Assembly: GCA_039594205.1 (NCBI GenBank)
Contig: JBCNNW010000006.1
Coordinates: 1 to 64,000, forward strand
DNA from: Pseudescherichia sp039594205
GTDB lineage: Bacteria; Pseudomonadota; Gammaproteobacteria; Enterobacterales; Enterobacteriaceae
Length of the DNA: 64,000 bases
Direction of reading: 5' to 3'
The number at the start of each line of letters is the position of its first letter. Within the stretch, counting starts at the first letter, position 1. Below the pieces are notes generated by a model, which did no database searches, was not told where the DNA came from, and worked only from the letters and a program-made list of their open reading frames with translations. Below are positions 37,366-45,022 of the stretch, piece after piece. A program made the position numbers and the translations under genes.

Positions 37366-37695
37366 CTAGGGCGCGGGCATGGCCGCAGGGGGAATAACGG
37401 AGTTGGTGGCCAGGTTGGCCTCCTCCGCCTTCTCGACGCGAGATTTTACCGAGTTATCTTTACGGAACATATCCCAGGGCAGCAGCAGCGTGTCGGCGAC
37501 GGCGGTAAACGGCATATCCAGCACCACAAATGATTTCACCGCCAGGTTCGCGTCATCATCCATCAGCATTTTTGAGCTGGCGCGCGTGCCGGGGTAAAGC
37601 CCCTCTTTGCCGCCGGTGTGGGACATGACGCTGGAACAGCCGCCCAGCGTCACCACGCCGCTGACAATTGCCACTTTTAACAGAACGTTTTTCAT
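37366..37695 (-). CDS. yidQ: YidQ, outer-membrane-type lipoprotein (DUF1375)
   Basis: The protein has 109 aa from MKNVLLKVAIVSG. A type II signal peptide ends in the lipobox LGGC, with Ser-Ser after the lipidated Cys (no Asp at +2, so outer-membrane sorting is likely). Conserved segments are GLYPGTRAS and LDMPFTAVADTLLLPWD. A longer in-frame reading upstream is rejected because the lipoprotein start fits the family length of about 110. The function is unknown. Confidence 0.9.
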   Translation of the reverse strand: MKNVLLKVAIVSGVVTLGGCSSVMSHTGGKEGLYPGTRASSKMLMDDDANLAVKSFVVLDMPFTAVADTLLLPWDMFRKDNSVKSRVEKAEEANLATNSVIPPAAMPAP

Positions 37696-37862
37696 GATGG
37701 TTTTTTTCTTATCATCGTGCACTCCTTGCTTATAGCGACCCTTAAGGGAAATGAATAGTTTTCGTGTGCCGCTCTGTGGCGGCAATCGCAATTTAGCGTT
37801 AAGTGTCGTAATCCAGTCTAAGCACTGAGTGAGAAAGTGCAAAAAAAAGTCAGACTTTCGCC

Positions 37863-37890
37863 CTTGAAAATTTTCTTGCTGCACCCATTT
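37863..37890 (+). promoter_or_regulatory. Sigma-32 heat-shock promoter of ibpAB
   Basis: CTTGAAA (37863-37869) and CCCATTT (37884-37890) with a 14-bp spacer match the RpoH consensus (CTTGAAA, CCCCATNT). The start would be about 98 nt before the ibpA ATG, leaving a long leader that contains the thermometer. Confidence 0.92.
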
Positions 37891-37970
37891 TTACAACGTA
37901 GCCGGAAGAACATGCCTGCGGGGTGTTCTGCTTCTAAGAGCCTGTCCATAGTGGAAGGTTCAACAATTTC

Positions 37971-37985
37971 TCGCTGATTTCAGGA
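37971..37985 (+). promoter_or_regulatory. ROSE-type RNA thermometer in the ibpA leader
   Basis: TCGCT (37971-37975) can pair with AGGA (37982-37985), the ribosome site, leaving one bulged G: the U(U/C)GCU-AGGA signature of ROSE elements. Melting at high temperature frees the site 10 nt before the ATG. Such a thermometer is known in E. coli ibpA. Confidence 0.85.
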
Positions 37986-37994
37986 GCTTATTAT

Positions 37995-38408
37995 ATGCGT
38001 AACTTCGATCTCTCTCCGCTTTATCGTTCTGCCATTGGTTTTGACCGCCTGTTTAACCTGTTAGAAAACAACCAGAGCCAGAGTAACGGCGGCTATCCTC
38101 CGTACAACGTTGAACTCGTTGACGAAAACCACTATCGCATCGCGATTGCCGTGGCCGGCTTTGCCGAAAGCGAACTGGAGATCACCGCGCAGGACAACCT
38201 GCTGGTGGTGAAAGGCGCGCGTGCAACCGAGCAGAAAGAGCGCAGCTATCTCTATCAGGGTATCGCCGAACGTAACTTCGAACGTAAATTCCAGATCGCT
38301 GAGAACATTCACGTTCGCGGCGCGAATCTGGTCAACGGCCTGCTGTTTATCGAACTGGAACGCGTGATCCCGGAAGAGAAAAAACCGCGCCGTATCGAAA
38401 TTAACTAA
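37995..38408 (+). CDS. ibpA: Small heat-shock protein IbpA
   Basis: IbpA is an ATP-independent holdase that binds aggregating proteins with IbpB for later rescue by DnaK and ClpB. It has 137 aa. The alpha-crystallin domain spans about residues 35-125 (YRIAIAVAGFAESELEI... to the LLFIELER strand). The C-terminal IEIN holds the I-x-I oligomerisation motif. Expression is controlled by a sigma-32 promoter and a leader thermometer. Confidence 0.98.
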   Translation: MRNFDLSPLYRSAIGFDRLFNLLENNQSQSNGGYPPYNVELVDENHYRIAIAVAGFAESELEITAQDNLLVVKGARATEQKERSYLYQGIAERNFERKFQIAENIHVRGANLVNGLLFIELERVIPEEKKPRRIEIN

Positions 38409-38493
38409 TTTCCCGGGTCGCCACGGCGGCCCAGATTAACCCTTGCTCGCCGTCAGGGAGCAGATGCGCGTCACACGATGCGTAGAACATTTC

Positions 38494-38509
38494 TTGCTTC
38501 AAAGAAGGA
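38494..38509 (+). promoter_or_regulatory. Second ROSE-like thermometer before ibpB
   Basis: TTGCT (38494-38498) can pair with AGGA of the ibpB ribosome site (38506-38509) with a bulged G across a 7-nt loop. An independent thermosensor in the ibpA-ibpB spacer is known in E. coli. Confidence 0.72.
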
Positions 38510-38517
38510 GAAACACC

Positions 38518-38946
38518 ATGCGTAATTACGATTTATCCCCGCTGCTGCGTCAATGGATCGGTTTTGACAAACTGGCCAACGCTCTGCAAAACGCCAGCGA
38601 AGGCCAGACCTTCCCGCCCTATAACATCGAGAAGAGCGACGATAACCACTACCGCATTACCCTTGCGCTAGCCGGTTTCCGTCAGGACGATCTGGAGATC
38701 CAGCTGGAGGGCACACGCCTCAGCGTTAAAGGCACCCCGGAAAAACCGGCCAATGAGCCAAAGTGGCTGCATCAGGGGCTGGTGATCCAGCCGTTCAGCC
38801 TGAGCTTTACCCTGGCCGACCATATGGAGGTCTCCGGTGCCACCTTCAACAACGGGCTGCTGCATATCGACATCAGCCGCAACGTGCCGGAAGCCATTGC
38901 TCCCCAGCGCATTGCCATTAGCGAGCGCCCGGCGCTGAATAGCTAA
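38518..38946 (+). CDS. ibpB: Small heat-shock protein IbpB
   Basis: IbpB is the partner of IbpA in protecting aggregated proteins. The start at 38518 (MRNYDLSPLLRQWIGF) follows AAGGAG and gives 142 aa as in E. coli; an upstream in-frame extension is not conserved. The alpha-crystallin domain covers YRITLALAGFRQDDLEI to LLHIDISRN, and the C-terminus has the IAI form of I-x-I. It is co-transcribed with ibpA. Confidence 0.98.
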   Translation: MRNYDLSPLLRQWIGFDKLANALQNASEGQTFPPYNIEKSDDNHYRITLALAGFRQDDLEIQLEGTRLSVKGTPEKPANEPKWLHQGLVIQPFSLSFTLADHMEVSGATFNNGLLHIDISRNVPEAIAPQRIAISERPALNS

Positions 38947-38958
38947 TCTGCACGATGT

Positions 38959-38985
38959 AAAAAGGCCCCGCATGGGGCCTTTTTT
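38959..38985 (+). terminator. Rho-independent terminator after ibpB
   Basis: AAAAAGGCCCC and GGGGCCTTTTTT form a strong GC stem with a GCAT loop and a T-run. It insulates ibpAB from the ATPase/PIN pair. Confidence 0.95.
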
Positions 38986-38990
38986 GTTTT

Positions 38991-39019
38991 TTGCCAGGCT
39001 ATGGGGGAAGGGATACACT
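38991..39019 (+). promoter_or_regulatory. Promoter of the ATPase/PIN pair
   Basis: TTGCCA (38991-38996; 5/6) and TACACT (39014-39019; 4/6) with the ideal 17-bp spacer sit directly after the ibpB terminator, about 30 bp before the ATPase start. The pair therefore looks like its own transcription unit. Confidence 0.6.
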
Positions 39020-39048
39020 GACTTCAGACAAGCATTCTGGAGGCTGAA

Positions 39049-40182
39049 ATGTTAGGCGAAAAACTGGAATTTTCAGGGCTTACCGGCGTTGGCCGTGTTC
39101 AGCTGGATCTTGAGCCAGACCAGCATATTTATACCTTTATTGGTGAAAACGGCGTGGGTAAGACCAAGACCCTCGAGGCGCTGTTTCAGGTCGCTTTTTT
39201 AAGTAATAAAGCGGTGGCGGAAATATGGGAGGAATTTGCAGAGCACGACTTTAAGTTTAACCGCTTTTTCAAGGAAGACTCCCCTGATATTTCTGTAAAT
39301 CTAAGTTCCGCAAACTGTCGTTATATTGCAAACTGGCATCAAGCATGTTTTTCCGCAATGGCACATAATCTTCCTGCTGTTTATTTAGGTGCTCAGGCCA
39401 GAGGAGTAATAAAAAATAGTGGTATCTCGAAATTACATCTCGGCACGTTAAAGCAGCGTAGAGAACACTATCTGTCCAATATTATTAGCAAGATGATGAC
39501 CGACTTTAGCTCTCTCAATATGAGCACCAGTATTGAGGAGTGGTTTATCACCCTGGCCCGCTCGTCAAATCCCTATCAGAAAAAAGAGGATAACCGGGAC
39601 GTCGAGATTAAAACGGTGATCCGCCTGCTCTCTGAAATCGATAATCGTATCGATCCCGAGTTTATGGAAATTAGCGGGGACGATCGCGTTACTCTGAAAA
39701 TTGAAAAACAAAAGCGTGAACTGAGCCAACTCAGCTCGGGCTTCGCCTCCATTCTCAAGCTCATCCAAGCCATTGTCTCCGGCTACGGCTACTTTACCAA
39801 TGAATCTAACCTGCAAAAGGTAAAAGGTATCGTGTTCATTGATGAGATAGAGAGCCATCTGCACCTGACCTGGCAGGCGAATATCATCTCGTTGTTAAAA
39901 GCGCTTTTCCCTAATACCACGTTCTATATCACTACCCATTCGTCAATCGTCCTGTCGCAGCTTAAAGAGGGCGAGGCCTACACGCTTTACAGAGACGATG
40001 CGGGCACTGTGAAAAGCAGAAAAATTGAAGCACCGAACAAGGCGGCTCTGGTGGATATCATGAAAGACGTGTTCAAAGTCGATCTTAACCAGATGAAGCT
40101 GGAAAACAGCCATGTTAATGAGCAGCAGGAGGCAAAAAATAATCTTCTTCAGTTGCTCAAACAGCAGGAGAAAAAATCATGA
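39049..40182 (+). CDS. ABC-class AAA ATPase of a two-gene ATPase/PIN module
   Basis: This 377-aa cytoplasmic ATPase resembles the SMC/RecF-like AAA_15/AAA_21 group. Walker A GENGVGKT is at 32-39, signature QLSSG at 227-231, Walker B IVFIDEIE at 261-268 and an H-loop TTHSS at 295-299. The C-terminal 30 residues are Gln/Lys-rich. It has no Toprim domain, so it is not an OLD nuclease. It has a GGAGG ribosome site and overlaps the PIN gene by 4 bp (ATGA). ATPases of this type act as sensors in two-gene defence systems such as PARIS and Septu; that role here is inference. E. coli has no equivalent at this locus. Confidence 0.85.
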   Translation: MLGEKLEFSGLTGVGRVQLDLEPDQHIYTFIGENGVGKTKTLEALFQVAFLSNKAVAEIWEEFAEHDFKFNRFFKEDSPDISVNLSSANCRYIANWHQACFSAMAHNLPAVYLGAQARGVIKNSGISKLHLGTLKQRREHYLSNIISKMMTDFSSLNMSTSIEEWFITLARSSNPYQKKEDNRDVEIKTVIRLLSEIDNRIDPEFMEISGDDRVTLKIEKQKRELSQLSSGFASILKLIQAIVSGYGYFTNESNLQKVKGIVFIDEIESHLHLTWQANIISLLKALFPNTTFYITTHSSIVLSQLKEGEAYTLYRDDAGTVKSRKIEAPNKAALVDIMKDVFKVDLNQMKLENSHVNEQQEAKNNLLQLLKQQEKKS

Positions 40183-40643
40183 CAAGGAACGTTTTGCTGG
40201 ACACTAACTTGCTCATCGCTGCCTTTGATCGGCAGGGAACGACTTCAGCAGAGATGAAAAACCTGGCGATAAGTCAGCTTTCAGCGCTTTTGCAGGACCC
40301 TGAGGTAAAGCTTTTTATCACACCACTGGTTCGCTATGAAGTTTTACGCGGCATCGCATGGCAAAGCACAGACGAGTTCATAACAATGAAAAATACGCTC
40401 AAAGGCTTTACCGAACTGGATGTCACACGCGATATCTCTGAGCTGTCGGCTAACCTGTTTCGCTTTGATACCTGGTTAGCTCAGCAAGCTAATGACAGAA
40501 GCAGAAATGTCGATAAGCGCAAATTCGATGTGTTTCACTACTGTAGCGCCCACTGTAATAGCCTGGCGTTTTGTTCGAACGATTCTGATATTGGCAAGAT
40601 CAGAACGCTACATACCGCTTATGAAGAGGCGTTAGCCTGCTGA
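40179..40643 (+). CDS. PIN-domain ribonuclease coupled to the ATPase
   Basis: This 154-aa protein has a VapC-like PIN fold. The acidic metal-binding set is visible: Asp8 in LLDTN, Glu54 in RYEVLRG, Asp117 in KFDVFHY, and Asp135/Asp137 in SNDSD. PIN proteins usually cut tRNA, rRNA or mRNA. There is no VapB-like antitoxin gene; the only partner is the overlapping ATPase upstream. The simplest inference is that the ATPase restrains or activates the nuclease. It could equally be a toxin-antitoxin variant or an RNA-maturation enzyme. Confidence 0.83.
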   Translation: MTRNVLLDTNLLIAAFDRQGTTSAEMKNLAISQLSALLQDPEVKLFITPLVRYEVLRGIAWQSTDEFITMKNTLKGFTELDVTRDISELSANLFRFDTWLAQQANDRSRNVDKRKFDVFHYCSAHCNSLAFCSNDSDIGKIRTLHTAYEEALAC

Positions 40644-40688
40644 AACACCGATGTCGCGCTAACGTCAGATCACCCACAAGGACACCGC

Positions 40689-41036
40689 ATGAAAATTTCT
40701 CGCCTCGGTGAAGCGCCGGACTACCGCTTCTCGCTGGCAAACGAGCGCACTTTTCTCGCCTGGATCCGCACCGCGCTGGGTTTTCTGGCGGCGGGGGTAG
40801 GCCTCGATCAGCTCGCCCCGGATTTCGCCACGCCGCTTATTCGCGAGCTGCTGGCGCTGCTGCTCTGCCTGACCTCCGGTGGGCTGGCGATTTTTGGCTA
40901 CCTGCGCTGGCTGCGCAATGAGAAGGCGATGCGCCTGAAGCAGGATCTGCCCTATACCTATAGCCTGCTGGTGATTAGCATCATGCTGCTCGTTGTTGCC
41001 GCGGTGGTGATGGCGCTGGTCCTCTATGCCGGATAG
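40689..41036 (+). CDS. yidH: YidH, DUF202 inner-membrane protein
   Basis: The protein has 115 aa with three hydrophobic helices and the DUF202 pattern LANERTFLAWIRTALGFLAAG in the first half. It matches E. coli YidH, a membrane protein of unknown function. Its 3' end overlaps yidG by 11 bp, so the two are co-translated. Confidence 0.93.
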   Translation: MKISRLGEAPDYRFSLANERTFLAWIRTALGFLAAGVGLDQLAPDFATPLIRELLALLLCLTSGGLAIFGYLRWLRNEKAMRLKQDLPYTYSLLVISIMLLVVAAVVMALVLYAG

Positions 41037-41397
41037 TCGCAAAGCCCGTCGTGAGCAGGACCCGGGTCTGCAACCCGAGCGCACGTCGCTTGCCTGGCTG
41101 CGCACCCTGCTGGGCTACGGCGCGCTGCTGGTGCTGGCGATAAAGCACAGCGGGCAGCAGGCTGGCACAGCCTTCTGGGTGGCGATTGCCCTGCTGGCGT
41201 CGGTGGCGCTGATCCTGTGGCGCTACACCCTGAAGCGCAACCTGATGGACGTCGGACGCAGCGACTTCCTGCATCCGTCAGCGGTGCGGGACAAGCTGCT
41301 GGTTGCACTGGCGGTGCTCTCGCTGGCGCTGCTGTTTGCCGCCACCCACTTCCAGCAAATCGCGCTATTTCTTCTCGCAGCGCTACACGCGAGTTAA
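41026..41397 (+). CDS. yidG: YidG, DUF202 inner-membrane protein
   Basis: The protein has 123 aa with three membrane helices and the DUF202 mark LQPERTSLAWLRTLLGYGA. It is paralogous to YidH and probably forms a complex with it, though no function is known. Confidence 0.92.
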   Translation: MPDSRKARREQDPGLQPERTSLAWLRTLLGYGALLVLAIKHSGQQAGTAFWVAIALLASVALILWRYTLKRNLMDVGRSDFLHPSAVRDKLLVALAVLSLALLFAATHFQQIALFLLAALHAS

Positions 41398-41448
41398 AAA
41401 AGCGTGCTAAAAAATAGCGGTGCATTAACTCATCTTCTCAGGCTAACC

Positions 41449-42534
41449 GTGTATAAGTTCTCGATCGCTGCTGCGTTACTGCTTGTTACTTCTGCTGTAT
41501 ATGCTGAGCCGCCGCTGACGGCCGCAGGTTATGCGGCGCAGCTTGGCGTCGGCATGGACGTTGACTGGGCGCGCACCGAGCGCGGCATCCGCGAGTTTGA
41601 CCCGCTAGTGGTGCGGGATTTTGCCGCCCAGGGGATCCGCCATGTCCGCATCCGGGTAGCGGGCGAGCCGACGGAGGCGCGTCTTATTCATCTGCGTAAG
41701 CTGGTAGAAGCCTGCGAGCAGTACGGCGTGATCCCGGTTATCGCTTACCAGGCCGATGAGTATAAAAACGATCCGAAACCCGAGAATGAAAAAGAGGTAG
41801 TGAACTGGTGGATCGCCGTTGCGCACTACTTTGGCAACGGCTCGCCGCAGCTAGGCTTCGATCTCATTTATGAGCCTGCCGACAAGCTGAACCATAACAT
41901 CGTCTCGCTTAACCGCGTCTACGAAAAAACCATCAAAGTCATTCATGAGATTAACGCCCAGCGGATGATCTTTATCGCGCCGCGCCTGCGGGCCGAGCCG
42001 GAAGATCTTGCCAGCCTGAAGCTGCCCGCGCACAGCCAAAATTACCTGCTGGCGGAGTGGCATATCTTCCCGTGGGGACCGCTAAAGAGTAACGGCAGGT
42101 ATCCGTGGACATCGGGCACGGCGGCTGAGAAGGCGGCGATTCGTAATCGCATTAATAGCGCGTTGCGCTGGCAGCAAAAGACCGGCCACGTTAGCTGGGT
42201 AGGCGGCTGGGGCGTTGGGGAATCGAGCCATTTTACCCCCACCGCGTCGCAAATGGCCTTTGCCACCTTTATGGCCTGTGAGCTGCAGCAGGCAAAAATT
42301 CCTTATGCCATCAATGCCGATACGCAGTTTTACGATGGCGAAGAGGGGGCGTGGCGTTCCATAGCTGAACCGCTGCTGAAGACAATGATCGCGCCCGTAT
42401 GTGAAAAGCCCGGCGAGAAGCCGGGCCATCATAATATTAAACAGGCTGCTCGTGATGCGGCACGCGCGACGCCAGCGGCAGCCAGCACAGTAAAATCAGC
42501 AGCCCCATCAGGGTCATCAGTAAACCCAGACTAG
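41449..42534 (+). CDS. Exported GH5-like glycosidase with an overprinted C-terminal tail
   Basis: A GTG at 41449 gives a 361-aa protein with a clean signal peptide (YKFSIAAALLLVTSAVYA) and a weak CAGG ribosome site; a GTG at 41404 is in frame but less typical. The body resembles cellulase-type GH5 TIM barrels, with LAEWHIFPWGP near the middle and a candidate nucleophile Glu in WGVGESSHF. The acid/base motif, normally NEP, reads YEP (DLIYEPADK). The last 98 bases run antisense through the end of emrD, and its terminator encodes KPGEKPG. The tail rich in Ala/Pro/Ser is therefore probably not part of the original domain. The substrate is unknown. Confidence 0.75.
   Translation: MYKFSIAAALLLVTSAVYAEPPLTAAGYAAQLGVGMDVDWARTERGIREFDPLVVRDFAAQGIRHVRIRVAGEPTEARLIHLRKLVEACEQYGVIPVIAYQADEYKNDPKPENEKEVVNWWIAVAHYFGNGSPQLGFDLIYEPADKLNHNIVSLNRVYEKTIKVIHEINAQRMIFIAPRLRAEPEDLASLKLPAHSQNYLLAEWHIFPWGPLKSNGRYPWTSGTAAEKAAIRNRINSALRWQQKTGHVSWVGGWGVGESSHFTPTASQMAFATFMACELQQAKIPYAINADTQFYDGEEGAWRSIAEPLLKTMIAPVCEKPGEKPGHHNIKQAARDAARATPAAASTVKSAAPSGSSVNPD
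42404..42426 (-). terminator. emrD terminator inside the GH5-like gene
   Basis: GCCCGGC (42408-42414) and GCCGGGC (42420-42426) form a stem. On the minus strand it is followed by TTTTC, and it lies 11 bp beyond the emrD stop. It falls within the coding part of the convergent GH5-like gene. Confidence 0.8.
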
Positions 42535-43621
42535 ATTGTCCGCCCTGTGGCATCATGGCAGAGAGCCATGCCAGCGCGCCGGAACCGATATTCTGTAAGC
42601 CGCCCACCAGCGCGCCCGCCGTACCGGCGAGGAACGGGAACGGCTCCATTGCGCCGCTGGTGGCGAGCGGGAAGAGCATCCCCGCGCCAAAGAAGAACAG
42701 CGCCGCCGGGATCAGCAGCGTCCAGACGTTCATCACACCTAACAGGCCCGGGATCCACATCATCAGACCGGCCAGCAGGCAGCTCATCACCGACTGCCAC
42801 ATCAGGGTAGAGAAGCGTTTATTCTGGCGTCCGGCGAACCATGCACCAAAGAAGGCCGCCGGGATCGGCAGAATAAACAGGATGCTGACTACCATGCTGC
42901 TTAACCCTAGCCCGGCCCCTAACAGCACGCCGGAGCAGGCCTCAAACACGGCGATACCCGCCAGGCCACCGATCAGCATCAGCAGATAGCAGTTGAATGA
43001 CCCGTTACCGAAAAGCACTTTATAGCTGGTAAGCAGTTTCGTGCGCGGTGCGTCTGCGGGTCGCGTCTCGGGCATCCAGCGCGCCATGCTGAAGGCAACT
43101 ATCACGCATAGCACCAGCAGGAAGGCGAAGCAGGCGCGCCATGACCAGAGGGTATTCAGCAGGCCGCCAATCAGCGGGGCCAGCAGCGGACTCACCAGGA
43201 TACCCATGTTTAACAGGCTGTTGGCATGACGAAGCTGGGTACCCTGATACATATCGCGCGGTAAGGTTCGCGCCATCACGCCGCCGACGCCTGTGCCGAC
43301 ACCCTGCAACGCGCTGGCCGCGATTAATACGATCAGGCTATGGGTGGTCAGGGCAACCAGCGTCGCCACCATGAAAATGCCCATGCCCACTAAAATCACC
43401 GGGCGGCGTCCTACGCGATCGGAGAGCGGACCATAAAAGAGTTGAGAGACGCCATAGGTCAGCAGATAGGCGGCCATCACGCTCTGCACTGCACCGTCAC
43501 GGACGTGAAAGTCCTTTGCCATGTCAGCAATGGCCGGAATGTAGATGGTTTGCGCCATCTGACCGACCGCCACCAGTAACACCAGCATCAACAATAAGTT
43601 AACGTTCCTTTGTCTTTTCAT
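42437..43621 (-). CDS. emrD: Multidrug efflux MFS transporter EmrD
   Basis: EmrD is a twelve-helix proton-driven exporter of uncouplers and amphipathic compounds in the inner membrane. The start at 43621 (MKRQRNVNLLLMLVLL) gives 394 aa, the E. coli length; seven extra upstream codons are rejected. The DHA1 motif A is GPLSDRVGRRPVIL near residue 65 and motif C is GGVMARTLPRD. Its 3' end overlaps a convergent GH5-like gene by 98 bp. Confidence 0.96.
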   Translation of the reverse strand: MKRQRNVNLLLMLVLLVAVGQMAQTIYIPAIADMAKDFHVRDGAVQSVMAAYLLTYGVSQLFYGPLSDRVGRRPVILVGMGIFMVATLVALTTHSLIVLIAASALQGVGTGVGGVMARTLPRDMYQGTQLRHANSLLNMGILVSPLLAPLIGGLLNTLWSWRACFAFLLVLCVIVAFSMARWMPETRPADAPRTKLLTSYKVLFGNGSFNCYLLMLIGGLAGIAVFEACSGVLLGAGLGLSSMVVSILFILPIPAAFFGAWFAGRQNKRFSTLMWQSVMSCLLAGLMMWIPGLLGVMNVWTLLIPAALFFFGAGMLFPLATSGAMEPFPFLAGTAGALVGGLQNIGSGALAWLSAMMPQGGQSSLGLLMTLMGLLILLCWLPLASRVPHHEQPV

Positions 43622-43795
43622 GTCGCTGAATACTTTTGCCAAATAAGAGAAATAAAGAATAAGTGACTGCGCATTGCATAAATGCGCGAGAAATCTACCA
43701 CAGTACGGCGATAAGTTAAGTATCAGGCTGATGAATGGGCAAGAGTGAAAAGGCAGGATTTATGAACAATGTTGGCAACTAATATTGCCTGGGTG

Positions 43796-44629
43796 CTACG
43801 CCAGGCGTAACAGAATAGCGCCGCAGGCAATGCCCAGCGCAGCAGCGATGCGTCCGCCAGCAACCCGCTCTTTTAAGAGTAGAAAAGCGATAAGCGCGCC
43901 GAAAAGTATCGACGTTTCGCGCAGAGCCGCGACCACGGCCAGCGGAGCCTGGGTCATGGCCCACAGGGCCAGGCCGTACGATCCCATGGTTCCCGCCCCG
44001 CCAAACAGGCCTTTTTTCCAGTGCAGGCGTAGATAGTTGGACGCCTGGCGGCGGCGCGCCACCATCGCCCAGCAGAGCAGACAGAAGCCGTTCATAAAGA
44101 AGGTCCACAGCGTATAGCCCAGCGCGGTGTCAGACAGGCGCACGCCGGTGCCATCTACCAGCGTATACCCGGCGATAAAGCAGGCGTTCAACAGCGCCAG
44201 CCAGATGCCCTTGCGTGACTGCATGCGGCCATTCAGCGCCATAGCCAGTATCGACAGACAGATGACGGCGATACCACTCCAGGCAAGCCACGAAAGCGTA
44301 TCCCCTAATGCCAGGACGCTAATCAGTGCGACCAGCAGCGGGGCCGTGCCGCGCATCAGGGGATAGGTTTGGCTCATATCAGAAACCTGATAGGTTTTTG
44401 CCACCAGCACCGTGTACACCACCTGTAACGCGCAGGATACCGCTAAAAAAGGCCAGCTGGCGGCGGAGGGCTGCGGCGAGAAGGGTAGCAGGATCAGGGC
44501 GATAAGCGCCGCGGAGCCGCTAACACCGATCGCGGCGTAGAGTTTATCCGTTCCCGCTTTTACGATGGCGTTCCAGCTGGCATGCAGCAGGGCGGCGAAT
44601 AATAGAATGCAGAAAACAGAGAGCGTCAT
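43796..44629 (-). CDS. EamA/DMT-family membrane transporter
   Basis: This 277-aa protein has about ten hydrophobic helices arranged as two EamA repeats, with LLHASWNAIVKAG in the first and GSYGLALWAMTQAPLAVVAALRETS in the second. Members export small metabolites such as amino acids; the substrate is unknown. It is divergent from ivbL-ilvBN, where E. coli has tisB/ysdB-type small genes. Co-regulation with valine synthesis is possible but not shown. Confidence 0.87.
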   Translation of the reverse strand: MTLSVFCILLFAALLHASWNAIVKAGTDKLYAAIGVSGSAALIALILLPFSPQPSAASWPFLAVSCALQVVYTVLVAKTYQVSDMSQTYPLMRGTAPLLVALISVLALGDTLSWLAWSGIAVICLSILAMALNGRMQSRKGIWLALLNACFIAGYTLVDGTGVRLSDTALGYTLWTFFMNGFCLLCWAMVARRRQASNYLRLHWKKGLFGGAGTMGSYGLALWAMTQAPLAVVAALRETSILFGALIAFLLLKERVAGGRIAAALGIACGAILLRLA

Positions 44630-44706
44630 AGGGAATCGGATGATGAATTGTCATACAACTGTAACACTTAACCCTGTTTTAGCCGCGTTTTTGTTTGGCT
44701 TTGAAA

Positions 44707-44722
44707 CGTGATCGGTCACACA
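44707..44722 (+). promoter_or_regulatory. CRP-like site upstream of ivbL
   Basis: CGTGATCGGTCACACA matches TGTGA-N6-TCACA at 8 of 10 core positions. The E. coli ilvBN promoter is activated by CRP, which supports this weak match. Confidence 0.45.
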
Positions 44723-44823
44723 TTTTCACCGCCGCTACGATAAAACGATTGTCATGCTGCACCGGCTGTGTTTGTATAAATTCAGCTAATAAATAAACAA
44801 CACAACATACATACAGGTCCCTA

Positions 44824-44922
44824 ATGAACCCAGCCATGCTGACATCGACTCTACTACGCACCGCGCCATCTGCCGCGGTCGTCGTCGTGCGTGTGGTGGT
44901 GGTCGTCGGCATAGCGCCGTAG
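44824..44922 (+). CDS. ivbL: ilvB operon leader peptide
   Basis: This 32-codon frame translates to a peptide beginning MNPAMLTSTLLRTAPS with nine valines in two runs around one Arg. Ribosome stalling on the Val (and Leu) codons when charged tRNA is scarce would favour the antiterminated form and allow ilvBN expression. It resembles E. coli IvbL closely in length, APSAA motif and Val runs. Confidence 0.96.
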   Translation: MNPAMLTSTLLRTAPSAAVVVVRVVVVVGIAP

Positions 44923-44942
44923 GGTCCGGAACACACGATTCC

Positions 44943-44977
44943 AAAACCCCGCCGGCGCAAACCGGGCGGGGTTTTTT
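44943..44977 (+). terminator. Attenuator terminator of ilvBN
   Basis: CCCCGCC (44947-44953) and GGCGGGG (44965-44971) form a GC-rich stem flanked by A4 and T6. It stands between the Val-rich leader and ilvB, which is the attenuator position. Confidence 0.93.
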
Positions 44978-45022
44978 GTTTAGACCGCCCGGAAAGCCGG
45001 CCCAGAAGAAAAGGACTGGAGC

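Noticed and set aside
39049..40182. Calling the ATPase an OLD-family nuclease or a RecF paralogue
   Set aside because: It has no Toprim domain after the ATPase, and its length and central region do not match RecF.
43622..43795. tisB/istR-like small toxin locus between emrD and ilvB
   Set aside because: No LexA box or TisB-like peptide could be found in the gaps around the EamA gene.
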